From Acanthosoma haemorrhoidale (taxonomy: Eukaryota; Arthropoda; Insecta; Hemiptera; Acanthosomatidae), in assembly GCA_930367205.1 (NCBI GenBank), contig OV884014.1, positions 78,781,104 to 78,845,103 on the forward strand: a stretch of DNA of 64,000 nucleotides. Reading direction: 5' to 3'. The translations under genes and the position numbers were made by a program. Below, piece after piece: positions 11,158 through 22,105 of this stretch. The notes under the pieces are model-generated. The model was not told the origin of the DNA and did not search any database. It saw nothing but the letters and a program-made list of their open reading frames with translations. How positions within the stretch are numbered: the first letter of the stretch is position 1; each line of letters begins with the position of its first letter.

Positions 11158-12467
11158 AAAAGAGGAATGGAATTAAAAAAAACTAATGACTTGCGGCAGA
11201 GGGTAAAAGTAATGTGGGAACATTAAAGGTAGTTTAGTTTAAAAAAAACTAATGAGGATATTTATAGGTGTTAAGGAATACGCTTTTAAATTTTCAGATT
11301 TATCGGACCATTTGTTTACGAATTATACCGTAGAAGATATGCACATAACGACAGTCAGACAGATAGATAGACTAATGAATGTGGTTCCTCTCCCTTCGGA
11401 CAACAACTAACTAGCTATCAGAGACATGGCCCCGCCCAAACAATAGGGCACTATCAAGCAATTACACAACTAAGGCCAGATAGGAAGCAGGCCGCTACAA
11501 CAGGGACATTAAGGGCACACTCGCACAGATAGTGTCGTCATGGGAACAGTTTATCAGCCTTCGTAAGCGGTCTTTTTGTCACAAGGGCAATCTATACTTT
11601 TTCATTCCGATAACTCCCTTATTTGGCCTCTAATGGAAAGTGGTCATATCCCTAGACCCCCAAGGAAAAGGCTATACTTTCAAACGGGTAGGGAACAGTG
11701 GTCGGACTTTATTTACCTTTCATACCCGATTGAATGGATTATTTTTTTGGCTTAGGCTGGGGGGAGAGAGAGTTGTTATTTTCTGGTTTAAAATCTGGTT
11801 GTGGTTGTGGGTTCACATTAAGGAAATAACGCCCAATTTTGTCTTTCCGAAAGTTTTTTATTTTTATTTCAGCAGCTTATACTGACATTCTCAAGTGCGC
11901 AGTATGATAGCAGACTCAATTACTATTTACTATCATTAACAACATTCTGAGTACTTGAGATTAGCATATATAAATAAAAAACGTTTTTGAAGACAACATT
12001 CGACGTTATTTAAACAGAGGCTACGTTTAACAGCCACATCCTTTTCTTGTTAACACGAACTGAAGCAAACATGCATAGTGTCTCGAAACGTTGCCCATTG
12101 AATTTTTTTATGAAAACCAAACAACTGTCAGTCATTAACCCAAGCCGATTTACCAATCTAATCCAAAATTAAGTTATGGTTAACAATATTCTCTTAACTT
12201 TATGAAACATCTTTTTTAACTTCCCTTCAGTCTAAAGTAAATATTTTTATTGAGATTTAAAGGGTCTGTCGTTATGGCGAAGATAAAACATACTAGTTTT
12301 GAACGACGTCAGTTGTTCAACGTAATAAATCAATAATATATAAAAAAATAATAAAAATATACAATAAAATGTAGAAGCACTAGAAGGGATTTATTGTTAC
12401 AAAAAGTGAATAAAGTAAGAGGTATACACAGCCAATTGTAAATATCAACATCGGTACGAAGAAGGGG
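11158..12467. other. AT-rich stretch with an isolated Penelope-like motif
   Basis: No gene. An 81-codon frame at 11640-11885 is aromatic-rich and unrecognised. At 12060-12100 the string CTGAAGCAAACATGCATAGT followed by CTCGAAACGTT resembles the conserved non-coding motif near the ends of Penelope-like retroelements, where hammerhead-ribozyme cores occur. The core is imperfect and no coding sequence accompanies it. Confidence 0.3.
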
Positions 12468-12610
12468 GGGAGCTAACAAACCCGGTATTTAACGCCAAGG
12501 ATCCACCACCCTTCCCATATCGATGGTAACAGACTGTCCATTAAACTTAGATTAAGTGATCTTGAGTTCATATAATCATTCCAAGAGTGAGCCCAATCAG
12601 CTTCAAATCA
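12468..12610 (+). pseudogene. family A ORF2 C-terminal fragment
   Basis: Translation gives TNPVFNAKDPPPFPYRW followed by a stop. This corresponds to the last residues of the family A ORF2 at about 14640-14700 (TNPVFN...RWQQ) and to the same point at 34985-35035. A degraded GTGAGCCCAATCAG follows (12590-12602), matching the GGTGAGCCCCATCAC motif that opens the family A 3' UTR. It is a small truncated copy sitting about 140 bp upstream of the large family A element and in the same orientation. Confidence 0.6.
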
Positions 12611-12745
12611 CACACAACAAAACGTGAGTTATATAAATATATTACATTAAAATTAGCTAAACAATATTGTATAGTCTCGTAAACTATATAAAATGTAGTA
12701 CAGTCGATCCAAGGAAAATTTTAGTTCATCATATTTCACTGTTTA

Positions 12746-13030
12746 CTGTCGCACACCCCCAGACTTTTACCTTTACGTCATAGAGGCAACCCTCAAGCCA
12801 CCTCGACTATAGACTTCATAGCAACCAGACAGCCACACCGTATCACTAGTTGCTCCGCCCTAGACTTTATTACGTCTGACCACAGGCCAGTACTGTACGC
12901 TGTGGATGGTAAAGTTGTGAACCCTCACCCCACGAGATACGACTGCGGTCGTGCCGACTGGGACCTGTATCGGATGCAGATTTACCACAATCTGCATACA
13001 GTGCCAGTTCTTCGCACAAAAGAGGAGTAG
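12746..13030 (+). pseudogene. family A endonuclease C-terminal fragment
   Basis: The frame starting at 12746 reads through TSTIDFIAT (about 12803-12829) and TSDHRPVLYAV (12872-12904) to a stop at 13028-13030. The SDH triplet (12875-12883) is the conserved C-terminal active-site motif of the exonuclease-endonuclease-phosphatase fold that nicks target DNA in Jockey-clade elements, and the ID upstream fits the penultimate strand. The N-terminal catalytic residues are lost with the 5' truncation. The frame stops about 27 bp before the first Met of the downstream RT segment, which lies in another frame, so a frameshift has occurred near 13028. Confidence 0.7.
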
Positions 13031-13056
13031 ATCGCCCACTGTCTTTCATTACTGAT

Positions 13057-13770
13057 GTGACCGTCGACGCACCGGACACTGCTATTTCAAAGTACAGCCC
13101 CATGCCACCGAACCTGCGACCACCTCCAGATCATATTCTGAAACTTATTGCCTTGGGCAATAATTGGAAGAACAAATGGTACAGGACCAGAGATCGTCAA
13201 GCGAAAGTAGTAGTGAATTCTCTCACAACGCAAATCCGAAGCTTGATGAAACTCTGGAAAACAGCAAAGTGGCATGAGCGACTCCGTAGCACTCCTGGCG
13301 ATCACAGAAAATTCTGGAATCTGTTGAAGACTACCGAAGCCAAAACATCCACGGTCCGCCTTTACCGACTCCACTTTGACCACGAAGCAACAAACAAACA
13401 ACTGGCCGAACATTGCGATATGGATATCACGGCTAGGACTGGTGACTACCAACCACCTCCTCCGCGAGAAACAGAACAAAACAGCATATTTGTATCTCCG
13501 AGGCCACTCAAGGCGATTCTTCGCCGGTGTCAGGGAAGCCGAGCACCACGGCATGACGGGGTACAGACGGTTTTGTTGAAACAAATGCCGAGGAGAGGAA
13601 TAGTGCAACTCACAAACGTGCACAATTGCGGTACTTTCCCGAAAAAACCAACAAGCCATTTTATTTCCATTACTCAAACCAGCCGAGAGCGGATACCACC
13701 CAGCCCACTACTACCCGATCAGTTTATTACCGCAAATGGGGAAAATTCTGGAGGAAATTCTATTGAATAA
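13057..13770 (+). pseudogene. family A reverse transcriptase, N-terminal part
   Basis: This 237-codon frame is the linker and fingers part of ORF2. It contains the basic NWKNKWYRTRDRQAK segment, the FWNLLKTTEAK block and then SPRPLKAILRRCQGSRAPRHDGVQ, equivalent to the conserved K..KAPGxDGI motif of non-LTR RTs (about 13490-13560). The P-I-SLLP motif that follows is degraded (PSPLLPDQFIT) and then frameshifts into the MGKILEEILL frame at 13736. The Met at 13057 is unlikely to be a real start, because in the family this sequence continues from the endonuclease without a break. Confidence 0.75.
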
Positions 13771-14110
13771 TATCAAAGATTACTACGCGAAAAATGTCAT
13801 CATTCCGCCAGAACAGACTGGATTTCAATCCAGTCCGCGTACAGAACATCCCCTTATGAAATTGCAGACAGAAGCTACTCAAAATTTAAATCGAAACGTA
13901 GCCACGGCTATGATTTCGCTAGACTGCACGCAAGCGTTCGACTCGGTGTCCTACAAGGAGCCGTTTAATCCCTGTACTATTTAACGTGTACACGTCTGAA
14001 ATTGTCGGAGCCCGGTACAAAAACACGACAGTCGTTGCTTTCGCTGCCGATATCGCGGTGTACAGTAGCAACATAAGCGGCAAGTTAGCTCTGCGGAAAT
14101 AGCCTGTAAC
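13736..14110 (+). pseudogene. family A reverse transcriptase palm, deleted and mutated
   Basis: From 13736 the frame reads MGKILEEILL and IPPEQTGFQ, then the motif A region SLDCTQAFDSV, with Asp codons at 13922-13924 and 13940-13942. It then jumps directly to the motif B remnant (AAGGAGCCG, about 13954-13962). Comparison with the minus-strand copy at 37486-38345 shows that the sequence from just after motif A to GVPQG is missing here. Beyond the junction the frame shifts and LFNVYTSEIVG continues. Motif C reads FAADIAVY (14039-14062): the first Asp of the catalytic FADD is Ala. The enzyme would be dead even without the frameshifts. Confidence 0.75.
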
Positions 14111-14125
14111 CAGATAAGTGAGAAA

Positions 14126-14719
14126 TTGGGGAAACTCAATATCTCTGTAAACGTGGGTAAGACTGACTGCGTGATTTTCTCATTCCAAAAGGGAAAACGT
14201 CCACTGCCTACTACATACAGTGTAGGAACGCAGAAAAACTCCCCAGCAAACAGCCTCGTATATCTGTGCGTTAAAATGGACCGTCCCCTCCGTTTTAGCG
14301 GCCATTTTGCCAAGAAACTAAAGCAAACACGCACGAAGTCTTACCGGCTCACGCATCTATTAACATCACTCAATCTATCATTACGCCTTAAGCTAATGAT
14401 ATATAAGAGTGTGCTCAGGCCTGCTCTGCTGTACGGTGCACCGTTTTTTCGTCATTTGACTGAAGCGACAGCGAGGCGACTCCAACAATTTCAGAACGGA
14501 ATCCTCATGAAAGTTATCAGACACACTACATTCGAGCAGCGGAGAAACAGTGAATTACACGAGAACTTTGAGCTGCCTACGGTAGATGAGTTCATTCACC
14601 GTAGACATATCAAATTCTTTGACTCCCTACAACACATGACAAACCCCGTGTTCAACACGATTACTCCCGCCCCGATCCCCCATCGATGGCAGCAAGCAGT
14701 CGAGGCAGAAAGGTTATAG
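14126..14719 (+). pseudogene. family A reverse transcriptase thumb and C-terminus
   Basis: This is the best-kept coding piece of the element, 197 codons to a stop at 14717-14719. It contains LNISVNVGKTD, the VYLCVKMDR block (YLGxxLD equivalent), LMIYKSVLRPALLYGAP (a classic Jockey-clade motif), RRLQQFQNGILMKVIR, LPTVDEFIHRRHIKF and the terminal HRWQQAVEAERL. The first Met is internal to ORF2 and not a true start. The matching segment is found on the minus strand at 37486-37857, and shorter tails occur at 12468 and 34908. The GGTGAGCCCCATCAC motif begins about 40 bp after the stop. Confidence 0.8.
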
Positions 14720-14965
14720 TTAGTTTGTAAATTTAGTTTTTCCCTTATTGTAACCCGAAGGTGAGCCCCATCACCTAGTCCAGTCTATTGTTTTTGTAAT
14801 TTTAACTATAAAACGAAAAATGTTTGTAATTCTACCCTCCTTCAAATGTATGTTATGCTATGCAGGAAAAGGAGCCATGAATCTGTAAATTTGTTCATGT
14901 TATTGTTCATTTTTTTGTGAAAAAAATTTTGAATAAAGAGGTTTTGAAATTCAAAAAAAAAAAAA

Positions 14966-16299
14966 TTCATTATATTATATTTTAAATTATACAAAATACA
15001 TCAAAATAAAGGGGATTTGAAAAAAAAAATATATATATATATATACAGGCAGTCAGTGTTGGGACAGATAATCGATACACTTTAAATATTAGTACAAATA
15101 ACTTTTTAATAATAAACATAAATAGCTTACCTGATTTGATGTAAAGAATTTAATCACAATTTATCCGTTCATCATTTCATTTCAAGCTATCAGTTATTTA
15201 ATATCTGAAACAAATAAATAATATATTTTAAAGCAAGAAGTAGAGAAAATATTATCCACTTAATCTAAGCATTGCATTATTCAGTAACGATGTCTAAGTA
15301 AGCCTGTTACCATGAAATTAAACCACTCATGCATTGTAAAGTATTATAGCAAAAAAATAGTGTATTTTTGATTAACGCGTGTCACTGATCTGTCTGAAAC
15401 AAGAATTTGATCTTACGAGTGGGCTCTTAACAAAATTTACTATTTTTGAGTTTAAAAGGACCTAAAAGTATTAAAACAGGCCAGAGATGATGTCACTGAA
15501 TAGTAGATCGTAGTATCACAATAATATGTTCCTAAAATAACGGGGCATTCATTTCCATAACTACTTAATCAAATACCCTTAGACCCTCCCACCTGAAATC
15601 CATTAAGGAAAACCAATCAATCTCAAGCAAACGGTAATCAACGAACTGAGGCATGTCTTGCAATATATATTTAAAATTTTTGAACGGTTAGATCACTTTC
15701 ACGGTCAATGTACGTGTACACAGCTACTTCGAATTCCTAACCCTTTTTAAATTCATACGAAGATTGAAACTATTCCGTCAGCATGCGTTTATAGTATGAA
15801 TGAAATAGTAGATGCAAATTTGCAAATATGGCATGAGTGCAATCTTTTATCGCAATTATCTATTTCCCTCTATGGCAGATTGCAATTTTTCTTCAAATAA
15901 GATATAGATTAATGAAAATATGTCCTATGGGAGGTATTTTCAGGGTCTGGTTATCTAATTACCTATTACTCTTATGATGTGCTTCTCAGATAAGGGAGAT
16001 TGAATGGTGAAATTCTCCGTTAGGTTATGAACATATTTGTTGAAGTAGTAGCTATAAGTCTTCTAGCATTCTAGGAAGTTGCTTTAGATTGTTAAAAATG
16101 TTACTTTTTTATACTGAAATGTTTTTTTCACACTATTCCACTAGTCCACAAATGCCTTAAGTATACCGTGCCTTGGTCGTTGGTCCAGTGTAACTTGAGA
16201 TTGCGGTGAGTGGGAATTTCGGAAGTCCTGTTATTTGACAGATAACAGAACTACTCTACTTTAAATATTGGGCAATAAGTATTGTTAATGACGGGAACT
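14966..16299. other. AT-rich non-coding stretch with a TA microsatellite
   Basis: A poly(A)/(TA)n run lies at about 15020-15044. The string CAGTGTTGGGACAGATAATC just after it resembles a hAT-type end, but I find no partner end. No gene recognised. Confidence 0.4.
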
Positions 16300-16418
16300 T
16301 ATAACTGAACAGCTGCCCCAAACAAGATTGCATGTTTTTAAGTCAGATACAACCTTGTTCGATATTTAGCTTGATTTCTGAGGGTTAAAACCTTGTTCGG
16401 GGCAGCTTTTCAATTATA
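16300..16418. mobile_element. 119-bp MITE with ~30-bp inverted ends
   Basis: The left end TATAACTGAACAGCTGCCCC plus RAACAAG pairs with the complement of the right end TATAATTGAAAAGCTGCCCC plus GAACAAGG. The arms are separated by about 55 bp, so the element folds into one long hairpin. The TA at each end could be the target duplication. It has no coding capacity. It is short enough to be a folded-back MITE or a hairpin RNA source; the sequence alone does not decide. Confidence 0.65.
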
Positions 16419-19400
16419 CCTACCAAAGACTACAAAAGTGGTTTCTTTTAAACTCTAGCTCATGAAAGGGCTTAGTATTCGCACAAAAGGCGGATTAGGT
16501 CGGCTACCTTTCTTTTCATTAGTATTTTAAATATTTTCAGGGAGACCTATCCCTTATAGCTCAGGTTAAGCACTTTTTCAGTATTCTCCTGACGAGCTTT
16601 ATTTCAGGTTTCTAGTTTTGATTTGGTAGTTGTTTATTCAAGTGGATATCCAGATTCTCTGTGATAGGCTGAGAGAACTCCCTCCATACAATGAGTTTAT
16701 TTGGGATGAAAAAATCGAGCACCTATCTACAAAAATTAGTAGTTGGTGCTGCATTCGTGTACTTGAATAAGTGCGAAAATAATTTTTTTTTTCTTAAGAT
16801 CTTTCAGACTGTGTTTTATTATGTTTTGTATTAAATATTTTAGACAACGAACATCCGAAAAGTTTTGATTTCAACAATAAACAAAATGAAGAAACGCTAC
16901 TCGATAAAGGACAGGACTTGAATTCCGACGAAGTCCTTTAAATAATTCAAACGCTTTGAGAACATCTGTTTGTATGCTCCGTATGGGATTAGAAAGTTTT
17001 ACACCAAACGTACGTCTCGAATACAAATGTTTTTCGACACTGAACACTGGGATTGGCTAACGGCCCCCATTCCAAAGCGGCCTGCAGGTTTTTTCAGTCA
17101 ATTTTCAGAGTACATTTTTAGCGAGTGCTGCTGTATTTCATATTAATATTAGTATTTCTTGAGAATATAAAATCGTAATCGATTTATATATAAAAACTAT
17201 AAGTTTGTTGGGAAATTGGCTTAGATAGATCAAAGATAGTTGCCAACTTTTCCTCAAATATATTAATGGACAACGTTCCGACAACCTCAGTATGTCTGCA
17301 TCAGGTGTTGGTTGAGATGGAAGGAACTCTTCAAACTCTTCTATTCATTAATTTATATATTCACGGCAACAACGAACTTCGAGTATACAAAAAAATATGT
17401 ATATCAATATCGTAAACGTATTATAAGAATTGTTTTTGTCACCATGTTTATGTAGAATGAGACATTTCGTCTCATGTTCATACAGATATATAGATAACAT
17501 TTGAATTGTTTGTAACAGCAGTGGATGAACAGTTTTAAGTTCGGAAACTTGACTTCTCACTTAACCTGTTACTTCATCGGAATTATATTGGCTTATACTC
17601 GCCTTAGAGAATTTTTTATACTATCTGTTGGAAAATAAAACAGTTTTAATGAAAAATATGACCTATGATCGTATGTCAGCCCCCCCCCCGTCAAGGCGCT
17701 GCATTTATGTAATTACTTTACGTTATTTATTAATAAGAATTAATTCGCTGATTCATTCAAACTCTGAATGACTTCATACCTCTCACGAAGTCTTAGTGTC
17801 TTCACTCCAAGAAAGTTTATGGTCTCATTCTCCTCCTTGAATGTTGTGATACTTAAATTTCAAGGGGAAATTATTCACCTTGACTTTTTCCTCAATGATC
17901 ATTAAAAATTGTCTTGTGTACTGCACTTGTAAAACTGTAGTAAAAACTATTTCTTTTCAAAGCCTAACAATGACTGAGAAACTAGTTTTCATGCTTCACA
18001 TATCCCGAAAATGACCACATGATGACACCTGGAAATTGACCATTTCATTTTTTGTTAGTGGAACGATTGGGCATTATTGTTCATTGCTATGTAGAGAAAA
18101 TAAAAATTAAATCCTTGGTTTCTGCTTTGACTCTTGCAGGAAGTATTAGGCAATCCCCGCAGGCTTTATTTCGGTTTTCTAAACCGGATAAGCTACTTCT
18201 CTATGCAACTAGCTGTCCATTCTACTTCAAGAGGATAGGTGGCTCTCGACTGTCCTACTCTAATACAGAATTAAAGTCAGTAGTTGACTGTGTACTACAG
18301 GTGTGCTATAGAGGAGTTTGTTTCCATGCCAACGGTAATGCGTTAGGATCACATAATCTGGAAAAGTTTATTTGGAGGTAAAAAGGTCCACCTTGTGTTC
18401 CTTTAACGATTTCCTGGTCACAACCAATCGTGCAACAGTCTTGCACAAACCCTCGTCTGCCCCCCGATTCTGACCATGACCCGGAGAAAAAAGGAGCCGA
18501 GGGGAAATTGTGAAAGTGAGAGGACGCTAGCGGAGAGGATGATCCTCTGCCCGGCAACGACCCCGGACAGCTAGACATTGTCTTGTGCGGGAGACAATGG
18601 GAGCACCCTGCCAACATTGTTCGTTGTGGGGCTTTCTTAATTAGGAACGGGACGGGTCGGCCGCACACAAAGAGGCAGCGGGTAGCCTACGGATAATGCG
18701 GTCCTTATATCGTCAACAGTCATTATCGCATCAATCGGCGCTCAGGGGGGGAGAGCACGTCAAGTCGGGGCAGATAACATACCGATGCTAAACAGTACAA
18801 AAACCCTCTACGACCAGCTTCTTACATGGAGTCCTTGGTATGGTCTAAGGTAGAGACTGTGGTCATAGAATGTTACCTGAGAACAATCATTGTCCAAGCC
18901 AAGTAACCGTACCATGCGGCGCAAAAACTACCTTATTAAGTACCAACCAAACGTCTTTCCGAACTAGTTTGTTCTATGTAGAATTTATTGTAATTTTAGA
19001 GAATGCTTATGGCATTTGTAACTCACTGATGGTAGCTTTATTTAATCAAAGCTGTACAGGGAAAATAAAGTTTGACAACCGATGTTAAGCAATTCAACCC
19101 CTCGGTCACCTTTTTCCATTTGGATTTTAGGCCAATCGTAACACATGCTCACGGTATTTGTATTCACCTGGTAGTTAAACTTATTGAATCGTAAATGAGC
19201 AAGAAACCAAACCAAAAGTGACCAAAAACCGTTCTAATCAAGCTTATTTGTTTAGGCCAAGTGCAAGTTACTGTTATGCAAGTAATTGTTAAAACCGTCA
19301 TGAAGGCTTGTTGGCTCAGAACTGTGCAAGGAAATCTACTAAGCTCCTTAATCACTCCTAACGAGATGTGACGATTACAGGTGAAGATGATGTAGCATTT

Positions 19401-20154
19401 AAAGATTGTCAAAAGGGCGCTACTAACAGTATTCTATCCACATTCTGCTACGAGCCCAAAGGCTGCAAGAACTGTTCCATCTATTTTTGTAACGCTAATA
19501 CTTTTAATAACAGTTTCCGCAAGAACAAATACTGAAATTATTGGAAACATTCAGGATGACAATTATCCCTGTTTTGGTTTCTAGTTGGCAACTGACCGAA
19601 CAAAAGCTCTGAGGTTTGACGAGCTTCTTGGTTCTCCTTCAGCTTGTATAAGTTGAGTAGTTTTCGGTCTTTCATAAAGGTGGAGGAAACTGACCACAAC
19701 AACCCCGTGGGTATGGCCTTACACCAGGAATCATTGCGTCCTTACTGTTGATCATTTAACCCCGCACCACCTAATTGCTACATATAGTCATAATTTAAAT
19801 AGAAAGAAGGCAAGGCAAGTGAAGACAGACGTCAATCCATTATCTAGATAACATCTGCCGATAGATTTCGCCCCCCGCAGTGTGGCAGAGGTTGCGCAGC
19901 TTAAATGTATTTTAATAGGATGGAAAATATACGTGGTGGACCTCAATACCGGGGCATGAATATGCAAGGGACCTCCCTTCCCTATGTATTCAACATCACC
20001 ACCTATACTGCGTGGCCTCTTGCTCTCTTCTGTCTCACAGCCACTTCTTTTTCTTCTTCGTTTATATCCATAAATTTTAGCTATTATTGTCTAGGAATAA
20101 TATTTAATTTACCAATAATCTATATGTAGCTGCTTACGTCAGGTATTACTTCAA
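16419..20154. other. non-coding stretch, GC-richer at 18440-18780
   Basis: No gene could be supported. Unrecognised open frames lie at 18052-18381 (plus, 109 codons) and 18306-18668 (minus, 120 codons). They overlap in opposite directions in a GC-richer patch, and neither has a recognisable domain. At 17268-17307 the complement reads CACCTGATGCAGACATACTG, then CGGAACGTT, another Penelope-like non-coding motif on the minus strand. Confidence 0.4.
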
Positions 20155-20214
20155 GCATATCCAAATGTTCATAATATGACAGTCGGGAAGAAAAATAATT
20201 TTAATTTTGTTAGC
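20155..20214 (+). repeat. dispersed ~60-bp repeat, copy 1
   Basis: This aligns with 20711-20773 in the same orientation. Both begin GCATATCCAAA, share GGGAAGAAAAATAATTTTA and end in TTAGCA, at about 85 % identity by eye. The parent element is unknown. Confidence 0.55.
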
Positions 20215-20710
20215 ATAAATTTATAGGTAAATGAGAAAATAATAACTTTCTGCTTTTGCAGCTCAATAGTTATTTGAGATAAAAGAAAAATTAATTCCAA
20301 TCGGACAACCATGAAAAATTGCTTTCAAAGCCAATTACTTATTTAATTATATATTAAACCACTCTAACTTAAAGTGTCAATAGTGTTCCGATGTTTTTTT
20401 TCAAACTTATGTTTTGCCAAATAGCTGCTATAGATTAAAAATACTCAGTTTTTTTTCTTCATTTATTATCTCTCTAGAGCTTCTGAAGGATTCTGTTTGT
20501 GTTCATTTTTTTTCCTTGCAGTAGAATAGGCTGGACAATACATAATCGTATATGAGAATTCGTAAAGCAAAAATATTCAGTCTGTAACAAGCAACATATA
20601 CACTTTATTTAAGAACAAACGTTACTGCAATATATTACTCAGATAATAATATAAACTGAGCACAAGCTCTGTAACGGAAGTATTAAAAATACCAGCAACT
20701 CTTGCCCACA

Positions 20711-20773
20711 GCATATCCAAACGTTGATAATACGAGAGTTGGGAAGAAAAATAATTTTACAGAGCTATTAGCA
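20711..20773 (+). repeat. dispersed ~60-bp repeat, copy 2
   Basis: Second copy of the repeat at 20155-20214, about 556 bp downstream. The space between holds AT-rich sequence with no gene. Confidence 0.55.
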
Positions 20774-21482
20774 CACTTGACTATTCAAATTAGCAACACA
20801 TATGAATAGGCAAGAGGAGAAAGTAAAGAGCCTTGTGAGACATTGTGCTAAATGTTACACATGAACAGACAACTCAAATTTTGAAACTGCTACATGGATA
20901 AAGCATGATGATATTTCACGGAAATAAGTTTATTTTAAAAGAGAAATTAAACGTTTTTCGGATCTCTTAACGCTTCTTAAAAACGGTAATAATGGTATGG
21001 AAAGACCTCTCGTTTGTGCACTATTCTATTGTATTGATCACTTAATCACTTGATCACTTGATCACTGAAGTAGCAGATAATTTCACTTGCTGGTACTTTA
21101 ACAGGTCGTAATGAAGCAGGTACGACTGATGCAGGATGTAGTTCACCTCTTATGTAAGAGCAATAAGCTGGAATTAAAGACCCTACATCCAGGAGGCCAT
21201 GTGTAGCGGTGGAGCCCCACTAACAAAAACAGGGCTCTGGAATCCAGCGACAAAAGGCCCCTCCAGAGCTCCCTCAAAAAAACCGCCCTTGAGGTTTGCG
21301 TACGCTCACTCCGTCCTTGACCGGAACAGATGCTGTCTACCTCAAGCTGGTCGTACTAACTTCTTTACCTATATCTTCAGAGCAGTAATCGTTAGCATCT
21401 CCATCCTGGAGACAGGATTGGTTTCAGAGATCTGACCTGTTTGATCTGGGGATGTCAAACCTTATTTATCAAAATTATTTTG
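20774..21482. other. non-coding stretch with a 9-bp tandem repeat
   Basis: At 21034-21067 a 9-bp unit, (T)TGATCACT with one TTAATCACT variant, is repeated about four times. A 78-codon frame at 21199-21435 lies in a GC-richer patch and is unrecognised. Confidence 0.4.
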
Positions 21483-22105
21483 ATTCTGTACATACGGAAT
21501 AGAGCTATGGGGGACTGCAAAAAAGTCAAACATCAAGCGTATCCAATCCTTTCAATAAAAAGTCCTGAGAACAATAGTAACTGCCCCTTATCACGTCAGC
21601 AACAAAACCCTTCATAACGATCTTAATATACCCTACATTCTTGAGCTCATCCCTTCCAAGTTCATGAAATTCTATAGTAACCTTTCCAACCACCCTAATC
21701 CCGTAGCACAGTCCTAACACTGCACCACTCACCCCTATAATCCTCCTCGGAGTCTAAAACGGCAGTAGCCTCGGGACCCGCTATAAATACGTGACAGTGG
21801 GAGTCCTGGCAATGGCCAGTTTCTCCAATCACGTTCTGAGCGACTGTGACTCGCGTTCTTGGATCGTATCCAGTGACGCAGCTGACGGAGCAGCGTGAGG
21901 GACTTCCCAAGACTCCGCTTCATCTTTCGAATACGATGAAGGCAACAATCATTTGGATTTGCAAGGTCCCTGGGCTGTTTGTAAATACTATATGACTCGC
22001 TCATTCAGATGATTGAAAATTGTTAATATGGTACGAATGAGAACATTTATCAAAATGACTCATTGCCCCATAAGGTAGATTGTAATGTTATCACAATAAA
22101 GAAGT
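21483..22105 (+). pseudogene. family B Jockey-like retrotransposon, copy 3
   Basis: This plus-strand copy starts inside ORF2. From about 21488 it reads CTYGIELWGTAKKSNIKRIQ, then a stop, then KVLRTIVTAPYHVSNKTLHN and DLNIPYILELIPSKFMKF, with a further stop after NPVAQS and one after SLKRQ. It reaches the ORF end (RDPL, stop near 21786) at the same point as the 45-kb copy. The 3' UTR is full length (about 320 bp) and ends at ATCACAATAAAG (22090-22101), which contains the AATAAA signal. No clear poly(A) run follows. Three in-frame stops make it a pseudogene. Confidence 0.8.

Larger units (their letters stand above)
12740..14965 (+). mobile_element. 5'-truncated Jockey-like non-LTR retrotransposon (family A)
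   Basis: This is the largest mobile element in the window, about 2.2 kb. In order it carries the end of an apurinic-like endonuclease domain, a reverse transcriptase with an internal deletion, the RT thumb and C-terminus, a 3' UTR of about 240 bp beginning with GGTGAGCCCCATCAC (14760-14774), an AATAAA signal (14932-14937) and a poly(A) run (14953-14965). Domain order and the lack of RNase H fit the Jockey clade. ORF1 and most of the endonuclease are missing through 5' truncation near 12740. Several frameshifts, a deletion in the RT palm and a substituted catalytic Asp make the copy inactive. I could not define a target-site duplication. Confidence 0.85.

Noticed and set aside
1273..11407. 18-bp inverted match GTTGTTGTCCGAAGGGAG at 1273-1290 and complement at 11390-11407
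   Set aside because: The match stops abruptly at 18 bp on both sides, and one match of this length in 64 kb is near chance.
13087..13677. 196-codon minus-strand open frame
   Set aside because: It is the antisense shadow of the family A reverse transcriptase, whose motifs are clear on the plus strand.
13981..14334. 117-codon minus-strand open frame
   Set aside because: Antisense of the family A RT palm and thumb, with no independent support.
18052..18668. Two opposing open frames of 109 and 120 codons
   Set aside because: They overlap on opposite strands, have no motif and share the same GC-rich patch, so neither could be preferred as a gene.
21526..22004. Three minus-strand frames of 68-89 codons
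   Set aside because: Antisense of the family B ORF2 end and 3' UTR at 21483-22105.
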